From NCBI GenBank assembly GCA_964036195.1, contig OZ038460.1, positions 18,045,504 to 18,109,503 on the forward strand: a DNA stretch of 64,000 bases, read 5' to 3'. Positions 34,696 through 45,667 of this stretch are shown piece after piece. Source of the stretch: Sphaerolaimus hirsutus (taxonomy: Eukaryota > Nematoda > Chromadorea > Monhysterida > Sphaerolaimidae). The position numbers and the translations under genes are program-made. The notes below the pieces were generated by a model, which was not told where the DNA came from, did not search any database, and saw nothing but the letters and a program-made list of their open reading frames with translations. Within the stretch, counting starts at the first letter, position 1; each line of letters begins with the position of its first letter.

Positions 34696-37075
34696 GGCCC
34701 CACACAAGCTGGTTTTCAAGGTTCCCTCTGTGAAAACCCATTATTTTGTTTTCAAATTCATTTAAACAGTCTGTGTAATGAGCCAAATGGCTGCCATCTT
34801 TGTTTTTTTTCTATTTTTCCTCCGGAAGAACACATATTTGAAAACTCTGGTAAAATGCTGCAGACAAAATATTTTTTTTGTCGAATAAGTACAAATTTGT
34901 AGGACAAGCTGTAAGCGGCATGTGATGCAGAAAATTATGCTTGATTTTTGGGACTGTATTGTATATTTTTAGCGCTGTTATACATATTTTTAAAAATTTA
35001 TTCATTTTCTAACTATAAATATTTTTAAAAATTCAGTTTTACATTGTATATGATATCTGTCTCAGATCCAGTTTTTTTTTCTCTTTCATTTGATACCATG
35101 TTTCACAATAGAAGTTCAAAGATGATGAAGAAATTGTGGTTATGCTTAAAACATTTAATAATTTTTTTAAATTACATCTGTGTATCTGTAATTACTGCAT
35201 TATCACAGTAAAAAGCCCTTATTTTTTCACATCGAACAAAAAAAACTGAATTCAATAACATTTCCGCAAAACAAATAATGTTATTTTTATACAATCAACT
35301 TTATAATTTTTTTAAAAATCACAAGTGCAATTCAAACAGCTGATTTTGTATGTATATGAAAGCAAAAAAAATGAACAACAAGTGAATACTGACTGCGACA
35401 ATTTCACATTCAATACACTAGCAGAAAAAAATAAAAACAATTTTATTGTATTGTTTTCAGAAATGTTTACATTTCATATTAAAATCTGTCACGAAATTTA
35501 ACACAAATGTGAACATTTTTGAAAACTCATTTAAGTTGTGATCATGAAACTTTGGCTAGTGTAAGCAACCAGTGTTGGCAATGTGCCAGCACTAAACAAC
35601 ATTAGCTATGATATCATACACCTAGTCCATATTGCCATTACTGTCACTACTCTCACACCCAAATTCATCATTCTGTCTGTACGGTTGGTCAATACAGGTT
35701 AATACAGGATGCATTTTGCATGCATGCTGCTGTTGAACACAGGTAATGTGTCCACTACAGATTAGTAATGAAACACAAATGAAATTTAATTGACATAATT
35801 ATTTACAGCACATTTCAAAACAACATTAAAATCACTGCAATACAACATGATCTCAGATGATCACCAAAAACATCCATCACAGTTCCCATGTTTCTTGCAC
35901 ATCACCCTGATCTGCATATTAATTTGCCATATTAGCAATGATGTTGATGAAAGTGTTGAATACTATCACCACATTGCCAACACTTGTGGCTTACTCTAGC
36001 CAAAGTTTCATGATCACAACTTAAAGCAGCGTTGAGCTAGAGCACCATTTGTACATCAGTACAAAATTACTGAAATTGTAACCCCCACAGTAACACAGTG
36101 GGTGAAGCTAGAGGAGTGAAATTTTGGGTGAAAACTCAAAACACCAGATATGTTAACATGTCAAAATTTTATGACCGTAGCTTACCCCTAGCGCGAATGG
36201 TGAGCACTGTCCAGGGACTTTTCAGCCCAACCATACTTTTCAAAATTGGTATTAAGTTATGGAAACTGGTGACGTCGCCTGAACGTCGCTGAAATGGCAT
36301 AATTTTTAAAAAAAATTTAGTTCATTTTACAGACACTCCAAGTTTTCTAGGAGCATACCATTCGATGCAGCATAAAATACTGCATATACTGTGTGAATTT
36401 TACATGAAACCATCCATCCAGTGGTTTTTGTAGGATTTTGGAGTAGTCTGGCAAAAATTTGAAAACTAGCAACGCTTTGCGACAATTTCTGTACATTATG
36501 TGTGTACAGCGACGCATCTTTCAAATGTGTAAATGGTTTTGAAAACTGGCACGTACAGCGACGTAGGGCGACGTCGCTTTACGTCACCGTCCATGTTCAT
36601 TTTTCAAAAATGTTTACACATTTGTTGAAATATTTTTTACATTTTACACCATCTACATAAATACTTATATAAGTCTCTAAACTATTATTTTTATTATTTT
36701 GTCGACTACTGTTGCATTTTTCTATGTCTGTATACGTCACAAACTAGGGGACGCGTACCGCAACGTTGGCGACGCGTCGCCGTACGGTTTTCAAAAATGT
36801 TCTCCAAATGTGAACTTTGTAACTTGCTAAAACCAATTTTCAATCAATTTTCACTTTTTTGAAAAATAAAATTGGAATTTGCACACATTTGTAAACTGTA
36901 CAGCGACGCCAGCGACGCGTCGCCGTACGGAGTTTTCAAAAAAGAACCGTGAAAACCAGCTTGTGTGGCCACGATGGCGGCCATTTGGCTCATTACACAG
37001 ACTGTTTAAATGAATTTGAAAACAAAATAATGGGTTTTCACAGAGGGAACCTTGAAAACCAGCTTGTGTGGGGCC
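34696..37075. mobile_element. 2.38-kb element with inverted ends of about 110 bases
   Basis: It starts GGCCCCACACAAGCTGGTTT and ends AAACCAGCTTGTGTGGGGCC. The repeats extend inward through TTCCCTCTGTGAAAACCC and AATGAGCCAAATGGC. The uninterrupted site is CTCCAATAATGCGACCC at about 21490. No ORF over 65 codons looks conserved. CAGCGACGCGTCGCCGTACGG-type repeats lie at 36540-36940. Confidence 0.72.
35535..36020. mobile_element. TTAA-flanked element, innermost of the nest
   Basis: Inverted ends GTTGTGATCATGAAACTTTG / CAAAGTTTCATGATCACAAC extend about 50 bases and are flanked by TTAA (35531-35534, 36021-36024). TTAA duplication is typical of piggyBac and some other families, but the ends do not start with the usual CCC, so the class is open. 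Confidence 0.7.
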
Positions 37076-37720
37076 AATATGGCGACCCCCAAAGTAAAAT
37101 AAAAACAAAAAACAGGAGTAAGAAAATGATGTCGCAATCTTCGGATGCTGCTAATTCGGCAAATTCAGCCGCAATTTTTGCAAATTTTGTGGCTTTGTGG
37201 TGATTTTTGCTTTACAATATTGTTTCACGATGCCATGCTCATACGAGTTCAATGAACAGTTGAGTTGTTGAGGTGTCGAAAAATACAATGCAACCCTCTC
37301 TAATAAAGCGACCCCTCCAATAATACGACCCCGAAAAATGTGCTGAAAATAATAAACCAACAGTCGCCTTATTGGAGCATTTACGGTATATACATAGTGT
37401 ACACTGCATACATCATGTACATAATTCCAGACGGGGGTATTTCGAGGGGGGGTTTATTGTTTCCCCAGCCCAAAAACACCTGGGGGTATTTCGAGGGGGG
37501 GGGGGATAATTCAAGGGTGTAAATCAAGAAAATACGGTAGGTAAACAGCCATATCATGAAACTTGAGGATTTGCGTACTGCGATATCTCTGGGACAGTAG
37601 GACACCAATGTAACCATTGGTGACGAATGACGATAGAATAGCTGCCACAATATGACACATGCTTCTTTGAAAGCATTCCTTTTATGCATGCTTTCCTTTT
37701 TGTAAATACTTACTTAAGTA

Positions 37721-38153
37721 CCGTATTACCTCGAAATACCCCCATGGGGGTTTATTATTTCGCTAGCAAAATTTGAGGGGGGTTAATTCGAGGGGGGGGG
37801 GGTTATTCGAGGGGGGGTTTTATTATTTCATCAGAAATTTTTGTAAGGACTGTAGTAAATAGTAGGCATTTGCATACCCAAAACAGGTAATAAATGTGTC
37901 CAAACAGGACATATTTGGACATAAAAACGTAGATAGCTACACAAACTAGCCTATGTGTAGCTGCAATGCAAATTAACAGTAAAATACATCATGTACATTG
38001 CATACATGACGTATTTATTATGTACATGACGTACATCATTCCGAAGGGGGGTATTTCGAGGGGGGGGGGTTTATTATTTCCCCAGCCCATTTTGAGGGGG
38101 ATTAATGCGAGGGGGGAGTTAATTCAAGGGGGGGATAATTCGAGGTAATACGG
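37721..38153. mobile_element. TA-flanked CCGTATTACCTCG MITE
   Basis: Ends CCGTATTACCTCGAAATACCCC / GGATAATTCGAGGTAATACGG are flanked by TA (37719-37720, 38154-38155). The core has ATGTACATGACGTACATCAT inverted units. Confidence 0.8.
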
Positions 38154-38420
38154 TAATAGTTTACTGCCCTTTTGCAGTTTACCGTATTTGGGATGTGTCC
38201 AGAAAAAGTTTACCTAAAAGTTTAAAAGTTTCCAGCCCTGGAAGGTTTTACGCTAACAATGCCACAAAACCGCAAAACATGTTAAATTGAAAAATGCAAT
38301 ACTTAAATTGTAAGTTTACTGAATACCTAAATGTTAAAATTTTTGGCTGCAGATTGAAAAAAACCCAGACTCAATGCTTGCATTTGAAAAAACCCCAGAC
38401 TCAATGCGAGACCAAAAAAT

Positions 38421-38913
38421 CATAGTTGTTAAAACGTATTTACGTTTACTCGATAAATACGGATACTCGAGTAGTGCGTAAATACGTTAACGTTTCCTCC
38501 CGAAAAAAATACCTGTACTCACTCGTGTACTTTTTGAAAGTACGCGAGTACAGAAAACGTATTTCAAATGGGCTTTTCCAAGGCATAAATGAAAAAAAAG
38601 AGAAAAGCTAAAAATGGGGATATAATATCCAAAATGGCATAAAAATAGGCAAAAACACATGAACTAGTGAATTTGAGGGTCAAAAAGCTAGAAAATTAGT
38701 GATTATGAGTGAAAATTGAGGCAAATTTTTTCAGAATACCTGCTTTTACGTTTTCAAGGGACAAAAGTAATTTACCCACATTTACTTATGAGTAATAGTA
38801 AAAAATAAATACTTTACGTTTTCTATACTCAACTGTGAGTAAAAAATAAATACTTTACATGTACGTTTACTTTCCTTTCCGTTTACTAAAGTTCAGTACT
38901 TTTAACAACTCTG
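38421..38913. mobile_element. hAT-like TTTACG-array element
   Basis: Ends CATAGTTGTTAAAACG / TTTTAACAACTCTG are flanked by a perfect 8-bp duplication CAAAAAAT (38413-38420, 38914-38921). It belongs to the CAGAGTTG family. Confidence 0.78.
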
Positions 38914-39007
38914 CAAAAAATCAGTGCTTTTTGCTTTAGTTTTATATCACCAACGTGTTTCAATCACATCACTTATTATGCTTAATCTAAGTTGCTGGTT
39001 ATCCAGG

Positions 39008-39780
39008 GGCGAAGTGAAATGAAAGGTCAATTGAGAAGTAAAATGAGAACTGAATAGCGAAGAGAAAAGCAAAGTGAAATGAGAAGTGAAAAGCAAAATG
39101 AAAGGAGAAGTGAAATGTGAAGTGAAAAAATAAAATGAATAAAACGTAAAGGATCAATTCTGTCTTAGACAGCAATGTTTCTGATAATGGTTACTGTATT
39201 ACCTCGAAATACCCCCATGGGGGTTTATTAATTCGCCAGCAAAATTTGAGGGGGGTTAATTCGAGGGCGGGTTTTATTATTTCGTCAGAAATTTTCGCGA
39301 AATTCATAGTAAAGAATACCCTTCTTCATACACAAAAATGGTAATCAACATAAGAAAGTAGGTCATATTTGGGCTATAGGTGTACATCTGTACACAAATG
39401 AGCGCAAAAGTGTCACTGCAATCCAAATTAGTAGTAATAAATACATCATGTACATTGCATACGCAATGTCCATCATTCAGGAGGGGGGGTATTTTGGGGG
39501 GGGGGTTTATTATTTCCCCAGCCCATTTTGAGGGGGCGTTAATTCGAGGGGGGGGGTTAATTCAAGGGGGGATAATTCGATGTAATACGATATGATGATT
39601 TAGTGGGAAACGTGCCGATTTTTGCTTGCGTCGGAAGTTTGGAATTGAAAGTTAAACCCTATTCAAAAAACTTCATGTCAAAATTTCACTTCGCGTTTCA
39701 CGTCTCGTTTCACTTCACTTTTTAATTCTCACTTCCCATTTCACTTTTCATTTCACTTCTAACTTCTCCACTCGCGGAAC
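39008..39780. mobile_element. GAAGTGAAATG-array element containing a TA MITE
   Basis: Copy B has the continuous sequence GGTTATACAGATTGTCTTTATTCC (13208 onward); here GGTTATCCAG and CAAGATTGTCTTTATTCC are separated by arrays of GAGAAGTGAAATGA and their complement. Copy A keeps the right half (about 620-685). The nested MITE is 39194-39590. Confidence 0.55.
39194..39590. mobile_element. TA-flanked CCGTATTACCTCG-type MITE
   Basis: The slightly decayed ends CTGTATTACCTCGAAATACCCC / GGATAATTCGATGTAATACGA are flanked by TA (39192-39193, 39591-39592). Confidence 0.7.
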
Positions 39781-40044
39781 TGGCACAAGATTGTCTTTAT
39801 TCCAAGATCTGATAAAGATATTATTTCATGGAAATATTGATGCAAAATAGGATAGTTGTTCAGATTTTTTTTGTGGTTTTGAATTTTTTAAGTCTGAATT
39901 TTATGGTGAAAATACCAAGAATAATTATGGGGTTCATCCTTCCAACGTTTTGGACTATTGTGATCACTGTCTCAGAGACCAGCTGAATGAAAAAAATCAA
40001 AACACAACTAATCAATTTTCCAGCTAATTACTCAACCGCCAACC

Positions 40045-43000
40045 ATGACACCATGGCAATATATCCATGATCAAACAGCTCTTTTAATCACATTTTGCAT
40101 ACTTGCATTGCTAGCAGCAGCTACATTTGGTGACCTGGAGAGTGCATGCAATGGCTTGGCTGAGCCTCACCTGTATGAACACCAGGTAACAATCCCAAGC
40201 CCTGTAAAGTGTAAAGTGAAGTTAAGTGTCAAATGTGAAGTCAAGTGTCAAATGCAAAGTAAAGTGTCAAATGTAAAGTAAAGTGTCAAATGTAAAGTCT
40301 AATGCAAAGTCAAATGTCAATTGTCATGCAAACTGTTTAATGTAAAGTAAAGTGTTGATTGCGTATCCAAATTTTTTGTATCCAAATCTTATGTCGAAAA
40401 AAAAATTGACTTTACTTTTGACACTTTGCACGACAATTGAAACTTGAATTTGCATTTGACTTTACATTTGACACATTGCATGACAACTTTCATTTGACAC
40501 TTTACACTTGACAGTGCTTGGGACTGCCCCCAGAACTGCATCGTGTACCATAGCACACCCACCAAGAACTGGTGGGATGCTGCAGATTCTTGTAATGATA
40601 TACCACCAGGTGAGTTGACATATATACTGCGGTTACTTTACACCCTGCTGGAAGTGTGCCAACGATGGTTAAAGCGTCCGAGTTTCATAAAAAGATGACA
40701 AAATTGATTGTTGTTATAATGTTTTTCATAAACATATTCACATCGATGAATTTTTTTCATATTTTTACGGAAATCGCATGATTTAATAATCATTGGCACG
40801 CTTCCAACACGAGACATAAATCAGTGTGAGGGCAGAGTATCACGTACGCCGAGTATACCTATTTTTGTTTGTGCAAGGTATATGAGAATAGGTGTTAGGT
40901 GCATCCTGGCCCATGGATGCTAAATTCAATTGGCCTGGCAGATTTGTCAGACAGTGCATTATGATTAGCAGATAATCAACATGTTACCACATTCATATTG
41001 AGGAAAGCCATTCATGATATACATAAAATATGCATTCAACGTTGTAAAGCATTTTACGCAAGGTTTCAACGGAAAATGATAGTGTTGGTATTATTGGCAA
41101 CAGCCTTTATAAATTAATTGAGTTTTTTTTGGTTAGGTGGTTATTCTTAAGATGTATTTATACTAAATACAAATGTCTATCCATGCACAATTATGTCTTC
41201 ACATTAACAGCATGCCAATCATGGCTCATATGCAACACTCATAATGCAATTTTTCTTTTACAAGAATTTTATGGTTAAGTTATATTACCGTATTTCCTCG
41301 AAATACCCCCGGGGGGTTTATTGTTTCAGAGTGAGAATTTTGAGGGGGGGTTAAACGAGGGGGGGGGTATTTCGAGGGGGGGGTTTATTATTTCGTCAGA
41401 AATTTTTTGAAATCCCAGTACTAAAATGTCGTCTGAAACGTACGCAGACGACGAAAAATGCAACAAAAATCGCCATTTATAAGACTCTAAAGACATTTAT
41501 AAGAGTGTAGATGTACAAATACTGTTCTCACATAACAGAGTCATCGTTTTTAACGTGTGTTCTGCGTTGCCCGGATGACAAACCGCAGCCTTTGTCATTT
41601 ACGTTCTCTATACACTGAATTTGGGGGGGGGGGGTATTTCGAGGGGGGGGTTTATAAGTTCATAGTGTCCATTTTGAGGGGGGGTATTTCGAGGGGGGGG
41701 GGTATTTCGAGGGGGGGGGGTATTTCGAGGAAATACGGTAGTTGCCATACTGTCAGCACCAAGACAGAAACTCTACATTTTTCAAGTCTGCAGAATAGAT
41801 CTGTTTTCAATTTAATTTTCAATATTTGCATAAAACTTCACAGGTTCAGACTCAGCACAAGGCCACTTACTTCATACAGTAGATGGACTCACTGTTCAGC
41901 ATCTGTGTGGAATAGCTCCATGTGAGTTTTCATGGGCCTGTTTTGTTCACCGAAAAAATTTACCACCAAGCTTGGTTTAGGATTCCATAAATGGCCAGTT
42001 CCCCATTAGACAAAAAGTCTTTTTATGATTTGTTTAAAAAAATGCTTGAGGTGTTAGGCATGCCATGTGGAAATCTATGCATACATGCAATTGTTTAGCA
42101 AAAAATATAGGAAAAACTAATATAGAAAATATTATTTTTTTTGTTTGAAGCACCTTAACTTGAAATCTGTCAAAAATTTGAGTTGATGTGGGCAAAAACT
42201 GTTGACTTTTGAGTCACAGCCATATTTTTTCAGTCAAGTGGAGCCTTTTGACCATTTTTCAAACACTGTCTAAAAGTGCTACAAGGAATCTTACCAGGAA
42301 GTAATGCACCTAACTTGACTTTACCTGCCAATTTTACCTCAACTTGAGACTCAATGTTCACTGTCTCAACTCACTGAGTTGACTGGGAATTTGTGGAGAC
42401 CATGACTCAAACTTGAGTTTTGAAGAAATTGAATTTCCATCCCTGAACCTACATTTTAGGTATTGGTTTTCATGTGGGGCTGTACAATGTGGAGAGAAAT
42501 CGTGGTGCCCGCGGCTGGTGAGTATGGTCTTGCAAAACTGTGGGAAATCTGTGAAAAAAAATGCAAATATGTATGAACTATCTTCTATTGAAATTATATT
42601 TGTTTCTCGCAAAAGCTTCCTTGTGGCATCATCCTTTTATTAAAAACTTTTTCAACTGAACAGGTACTATATGTGGAATTCAACAACATCCACCAATGTT
42701 GAACAGCCTCCTGAATTTTGGGTTTGGTCAGGGCCAGATCCAAATGAGCCCTCTCAAACAAGGAGCTTATGGATACATTGGGATGGCAATTCGGTTAATT
42801 CTATTTTTTCATCTTAAAATAAGTGATTGGCAAAATAAAATGTATTTACCTAAAAATGAGTATTCCTGATACATGGTAATTTGGAGTTGATTTGATAGTT
42901 GTTATTCTGCTTGCACAACAGGTTTAGATTGACTATGAACATGGTTTCCTTTGCAGGGTGGTAAGTATGATATAATTGCAACAAACAGTGGATCATACAC

Positions 43001-43858
43001 TTGCCAGTATTCCAAAAGTGCCAATGTCAAAATGGTTAGCTTGTTATCTTCAGCCAGTGATGGAAAAGCACCAGTAAAATGACACCATTGTGTATTCAAA
43101 AATAGGATGCTGACTGATACACAGTACCAATCTCTTCAGCTGCAATTACAGCTCAGTTGTGTTGTGAAAAAATTATGGCACAAAATTATGTGTCACAAAT
43201 TTTTTTGGCAAACATAAAACTATAGTCATTCCCATGTATGTTGGATGTATGTTGGTGTGTGTCCAACCTTCTTAGGGCTATATTAAATGTAAAAATTCAA
43301 TGTCAAATAAAATTTGAAGTTCCATGTGATGTTGCATGTGATGCATTCAACATTCACCAAAAAATTGGAAATGATAAAATCTAGTAGAAAAAAAGTTAAA
43401 AAAATACATCCAAAGTTTGAAAATTTTAAATTGAAAAAAAATCATTGTAGGAATAATAAAAATTTTAACACTTTTTCCAGGTGTTTTGTAATCTTTACTT
43501 AAGAAGAGGTTATTTAGGGGTTACTTTCTCCCAACCCAGCTCTACCTGGGTGTTGTTCAAGGGAGAAAGTTCAAGGTAAAATGGTGGCTCAAAAATGCAG
43601 GTGTTGGTGCAAAGTTATGCTGGCAAGAAGCCAAAAGTGAGCACTGGTGCACAGTTGGCCAGGGAGACTGGGGTGGGAAATGCAATCTTCTGCAGGATGT
43701 CGTGTCTGAAAAAGTGGACCACATCCCTGTGCAGGGCAGTTGCATATGACAAGTATTCCAGAGTTTGCCTGCATGCGGCTGCATTAACTTATAGGTGGGA
43801 TCAGTGGGAAAGTGACACGAATGGAGTGGGCTGGGAGGTTTGGCAGTTGGCTAAATGA
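40045..43858 (+). CDS. Secreted C-type-lectin-like protein, paralogue C (seven exons)
   Basis: Exons 40045-40185, 40534-40609, 41844-41921, 42460-42517, 42664-42793, 42957-43034 and 43601-43858 give about 272 residues. The signal core is ALLITFCILALLAAATF. Exon 6 starts one codon earlier than in A and B (GGKYDIIATNSGSYTCQ). Exon 4 reads CIGFHVGLYNVERNRGARG, closer to the usual lectin FxxGL pattern than A. Intron 1 is the introner element, intron 2 has an ACTCGG-type insertion (40623-40855) and a CCGTATTT MITE (41288-41738). The in-frame TAA that would end an alternative last exon is kept here too, just before the conserved 85-codon final exon. Exon 5 and 6 donors are GTTAAT and GTTAGC, both weak. 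Like copy A, it probably encodes a small secreted protein, with immunity or adhesion as guesses from the fold only. Confidence 0.68.
40186..40530 (+). mobile_element. Introner-like element forming intron 1 of lectin copy C
   Basis: It is the same insertion site and phase as in copy A: CAG at 40183-40185, element GTAACAATCCCAAGCCC … GTGCTTGGGACTGCCCC, then CAG 40531-40533 and the AAC codon. The intron is 40186-40533. It is about 22 bases shorter than in copy A, through indels in the GTCAAATG arrays. Confidence 0.85.
40623..40855. mobile_element. TACTGCGGTTACTTTACACC element in intron 2 of copy C
   Basis: It is absent from copies A and D, where GACATA runs straight into CCTATTTTTG. The left end is TACTGCGGTTACTTTACACC, the right end GTACGCCGAGTA, with TA-rich flanks. 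Relatives are at 28655-28910 and 44277-44522 (GTTACTTTACACCCTGCACG). Confidence 0.65.
41288..41738. mobile_element. TA-flanked CCGTATTTCCTCG MITE in intron 2 of copy C
   Basis: Ends CCGTATTTCCTCGAAATACCCC / GGGTATTTCGAGGAAATACGG are flanked by TA (41286-41287, 41739-41740). Copy A has the empty site AAGTTATATTAGTTGCC, so the TA duplication is confirmed. Confidence 0.85.
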
Positions 43859-43974
43859 AGTCAGTCAGTTGTTCAAGTGATCTATTTATGTGGTTAACTG
43901 ATACAGTTTTTCATATAAAAAAAACTGAGTAACTGTTGCCAATTTGGCAAGTGATGGAATAAAAAAAGTGAGAG

Positions 43975-44235
43975 GTGAAAGAGTCTGCACTGCTCGGCAT
44001 CTAAACCTGCATGGCATCTGGACCCGCGTAGCATGGATTTCTGCCTGCTTGGCATCTAGACCCGCTTGGCCTCTATCGTCCCATAGATGGATGCCAAGCA
44101 GGCTACATGCCGGCACATGCCATGCGGTCTCCATGCCGTGTGGGTGTAGATGCCAAGCAGGCTGAACCCCCCCCCCACACACATCCACGAGACGGCACAT
44201 GCATGCATCTGACCCCCCCCCCCCCCCCCCCCGCA
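43975..44235. repeat. GGCATCTA/GATGCC inverted array and poly-C run
   Basis: It replaces the usual 3' flank after GTGAGAGGTGAAA. Units CTGCTTGGCATCTAGACCCG and their complement GATGCCAAGCAGGC occur in both orientations. A run of C occupies about 44212-44232. Confidence 0.5.
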
Positions 44236-44599
44236 GCCGATTTTAGGCTTTGAATGTGCATTTCATTATACTTATACTCTGGTTACTTTACACCCTGCAC
44301 GCGTGGTTCCCGCTGGGAGTGTGCCAACGATGGTTAGCGCGTGCGAGTTTCATAAAAGGTGACAAAATTGATTGTTGGTATAATGTTATTAATTTACATA
44401 CTCACATCGATGAATTTTTTCATCTTTTTACGGAAATCGCGTGACTTAACAATCATTGGCACGCTTCCAACACAAGACATAAATAAGTGCGACGGCAGAG
44501 TATCATGTACGCCGAGTATACTATTGATGCCGTGCCTTTTATATTTTGCATTTCAAATTAATCGATTTAGATAGTATTAGTAGATTAGGTAGTCTCGAC

Positions 44600-45659
44600 T
44601 AGTGATGTAAAAAGCGCCAGAGTTTCGGCGCCAAGCGCCAAAAGCGCCATGGCGCTTTTCCCATTGCGGCGCCAAGCGCCAGTGGCGCCACACGATTTTA
44701 GCGCCAAGCGCCAAAAGCGCCATGGCGCTTTTCCAGACCTTAGCGCCAAGCGCCAATGGCGCCAGAGGACAATGGCGCCAAGCGCCAATAGCGCCAGCGC
44801 CGAAAATTTCTTGGTCGATTTTTAATTAGCGATGTATTTACATCAATATTTTAAGTTACATGGTATATGGATCAAACTGGATGCACAATGGATCGAACTA
44901 AATACACAAAGCTGTTCCTCAACTTGATAAATAAAGCTGATCGAAAATTTCTGCAAAAAATTTACTCTTAGTGAATGCGAGTACCGTATATCCCAAATAA
45001 GACCCCAGTCATTATTTCATCAGAAGTTTTGGAGGGAGTAGTCAAGGGGGTGTTCTTCTAGGGGGTGTTATGTTTTCCTCGGAACTGGCACTTTATTCAT
45101 TGTAAATATGAATGCATTCCATAAACTCATGTAATTCGGGTATTTGATAGTTCAACGTCAACAAAAACAAGGTGTCCATGCAAAACTTTGTCTTCATTGG
45201 CATCCAAATCATTCAAATACACATTGTGGATATAGGTACATATCAAATACCCAGATGGGGGAGAAATTCTAAAAATGAATGTCAGAAAAATAAATGTGAT
45301 ATGATAGATAGAATGCAAATAAAGTGTACATTCAGCATGCTATATAAGACAGTTTTATTCTGAATGCAGAAAGTTTCAGTAAGTTACTCTTTTCAAGTAA
45401 ATGAAGTTGTGCTATTTATATTTATACAATAAAATTTGGATGTTTGAACCTGGCGCTTTTTAAAGTGTGAGCGCCAAGCGCCAATGGCGCCACGGCATAA
45501 TAGCGCCAAGCGCCAAAAGCGCCATGGCGCTTTTGGAGGTCTCGGCGCCAAGCGCCAATGGCGCGACTGCAAAAAGGCGCCAAGCGCCAAAAGCGCCATG
45601 GTGCTTTTGGGTTTGGCGCTAGCGCCAGGCGCCAGCGCCATGGCGCTTTTACATCACTA
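44600..45659. mobile_element. hAT-like GGCGCC-array element, long copy
   Basis: Ends TAGTGATGTAAAAAGCGCC / GGCGCTTTTACATCACTA are flanked by a perfect 8-bp duplication GTCTCGAC (44592-44599, 45660-45667). Each end has about 200 bases of GCGCCAAGCGCCAAAAGCGC units; the centre is AT-rich and unique and includes a decayed MITE (about 44990-45085). Confidence 0.87.
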
Positions 45660-45667
45660 GTCTCGAC

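Larger units (their letters stand above)
34583..37386. mobile_element. CCGTAAATGCTC MITE expanded by insertion
   Basis: Ends CCATAAATGCTCTATTAGG / CCTTATTGGAGCATTTACGG are flanked by TA (34581-34582, 37387-37388). Without the 2.38-kb insert it is about 420 bases, like the copy at 21393-21805, which it otherwise matches. Confidence 0.78.
33865..37537. mobile_element. Outer CCGTATTTCCTCG MITE of a multi-level nest
   Basis: The left end CCGTATTTCCTCGAAATACC follows TA 33863-33864, and the right end AATCAAGAAAATACGG precedes TA 37538-37539. The host sequence on both sides (AAATTAAGCACACA and GGTAAACAGCCATATCATG) is continuous at about 30448-30483, which lacks the insertion. Inside are 34069-34507 (same family) and 34583-37386. 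Confidence 0.72.
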
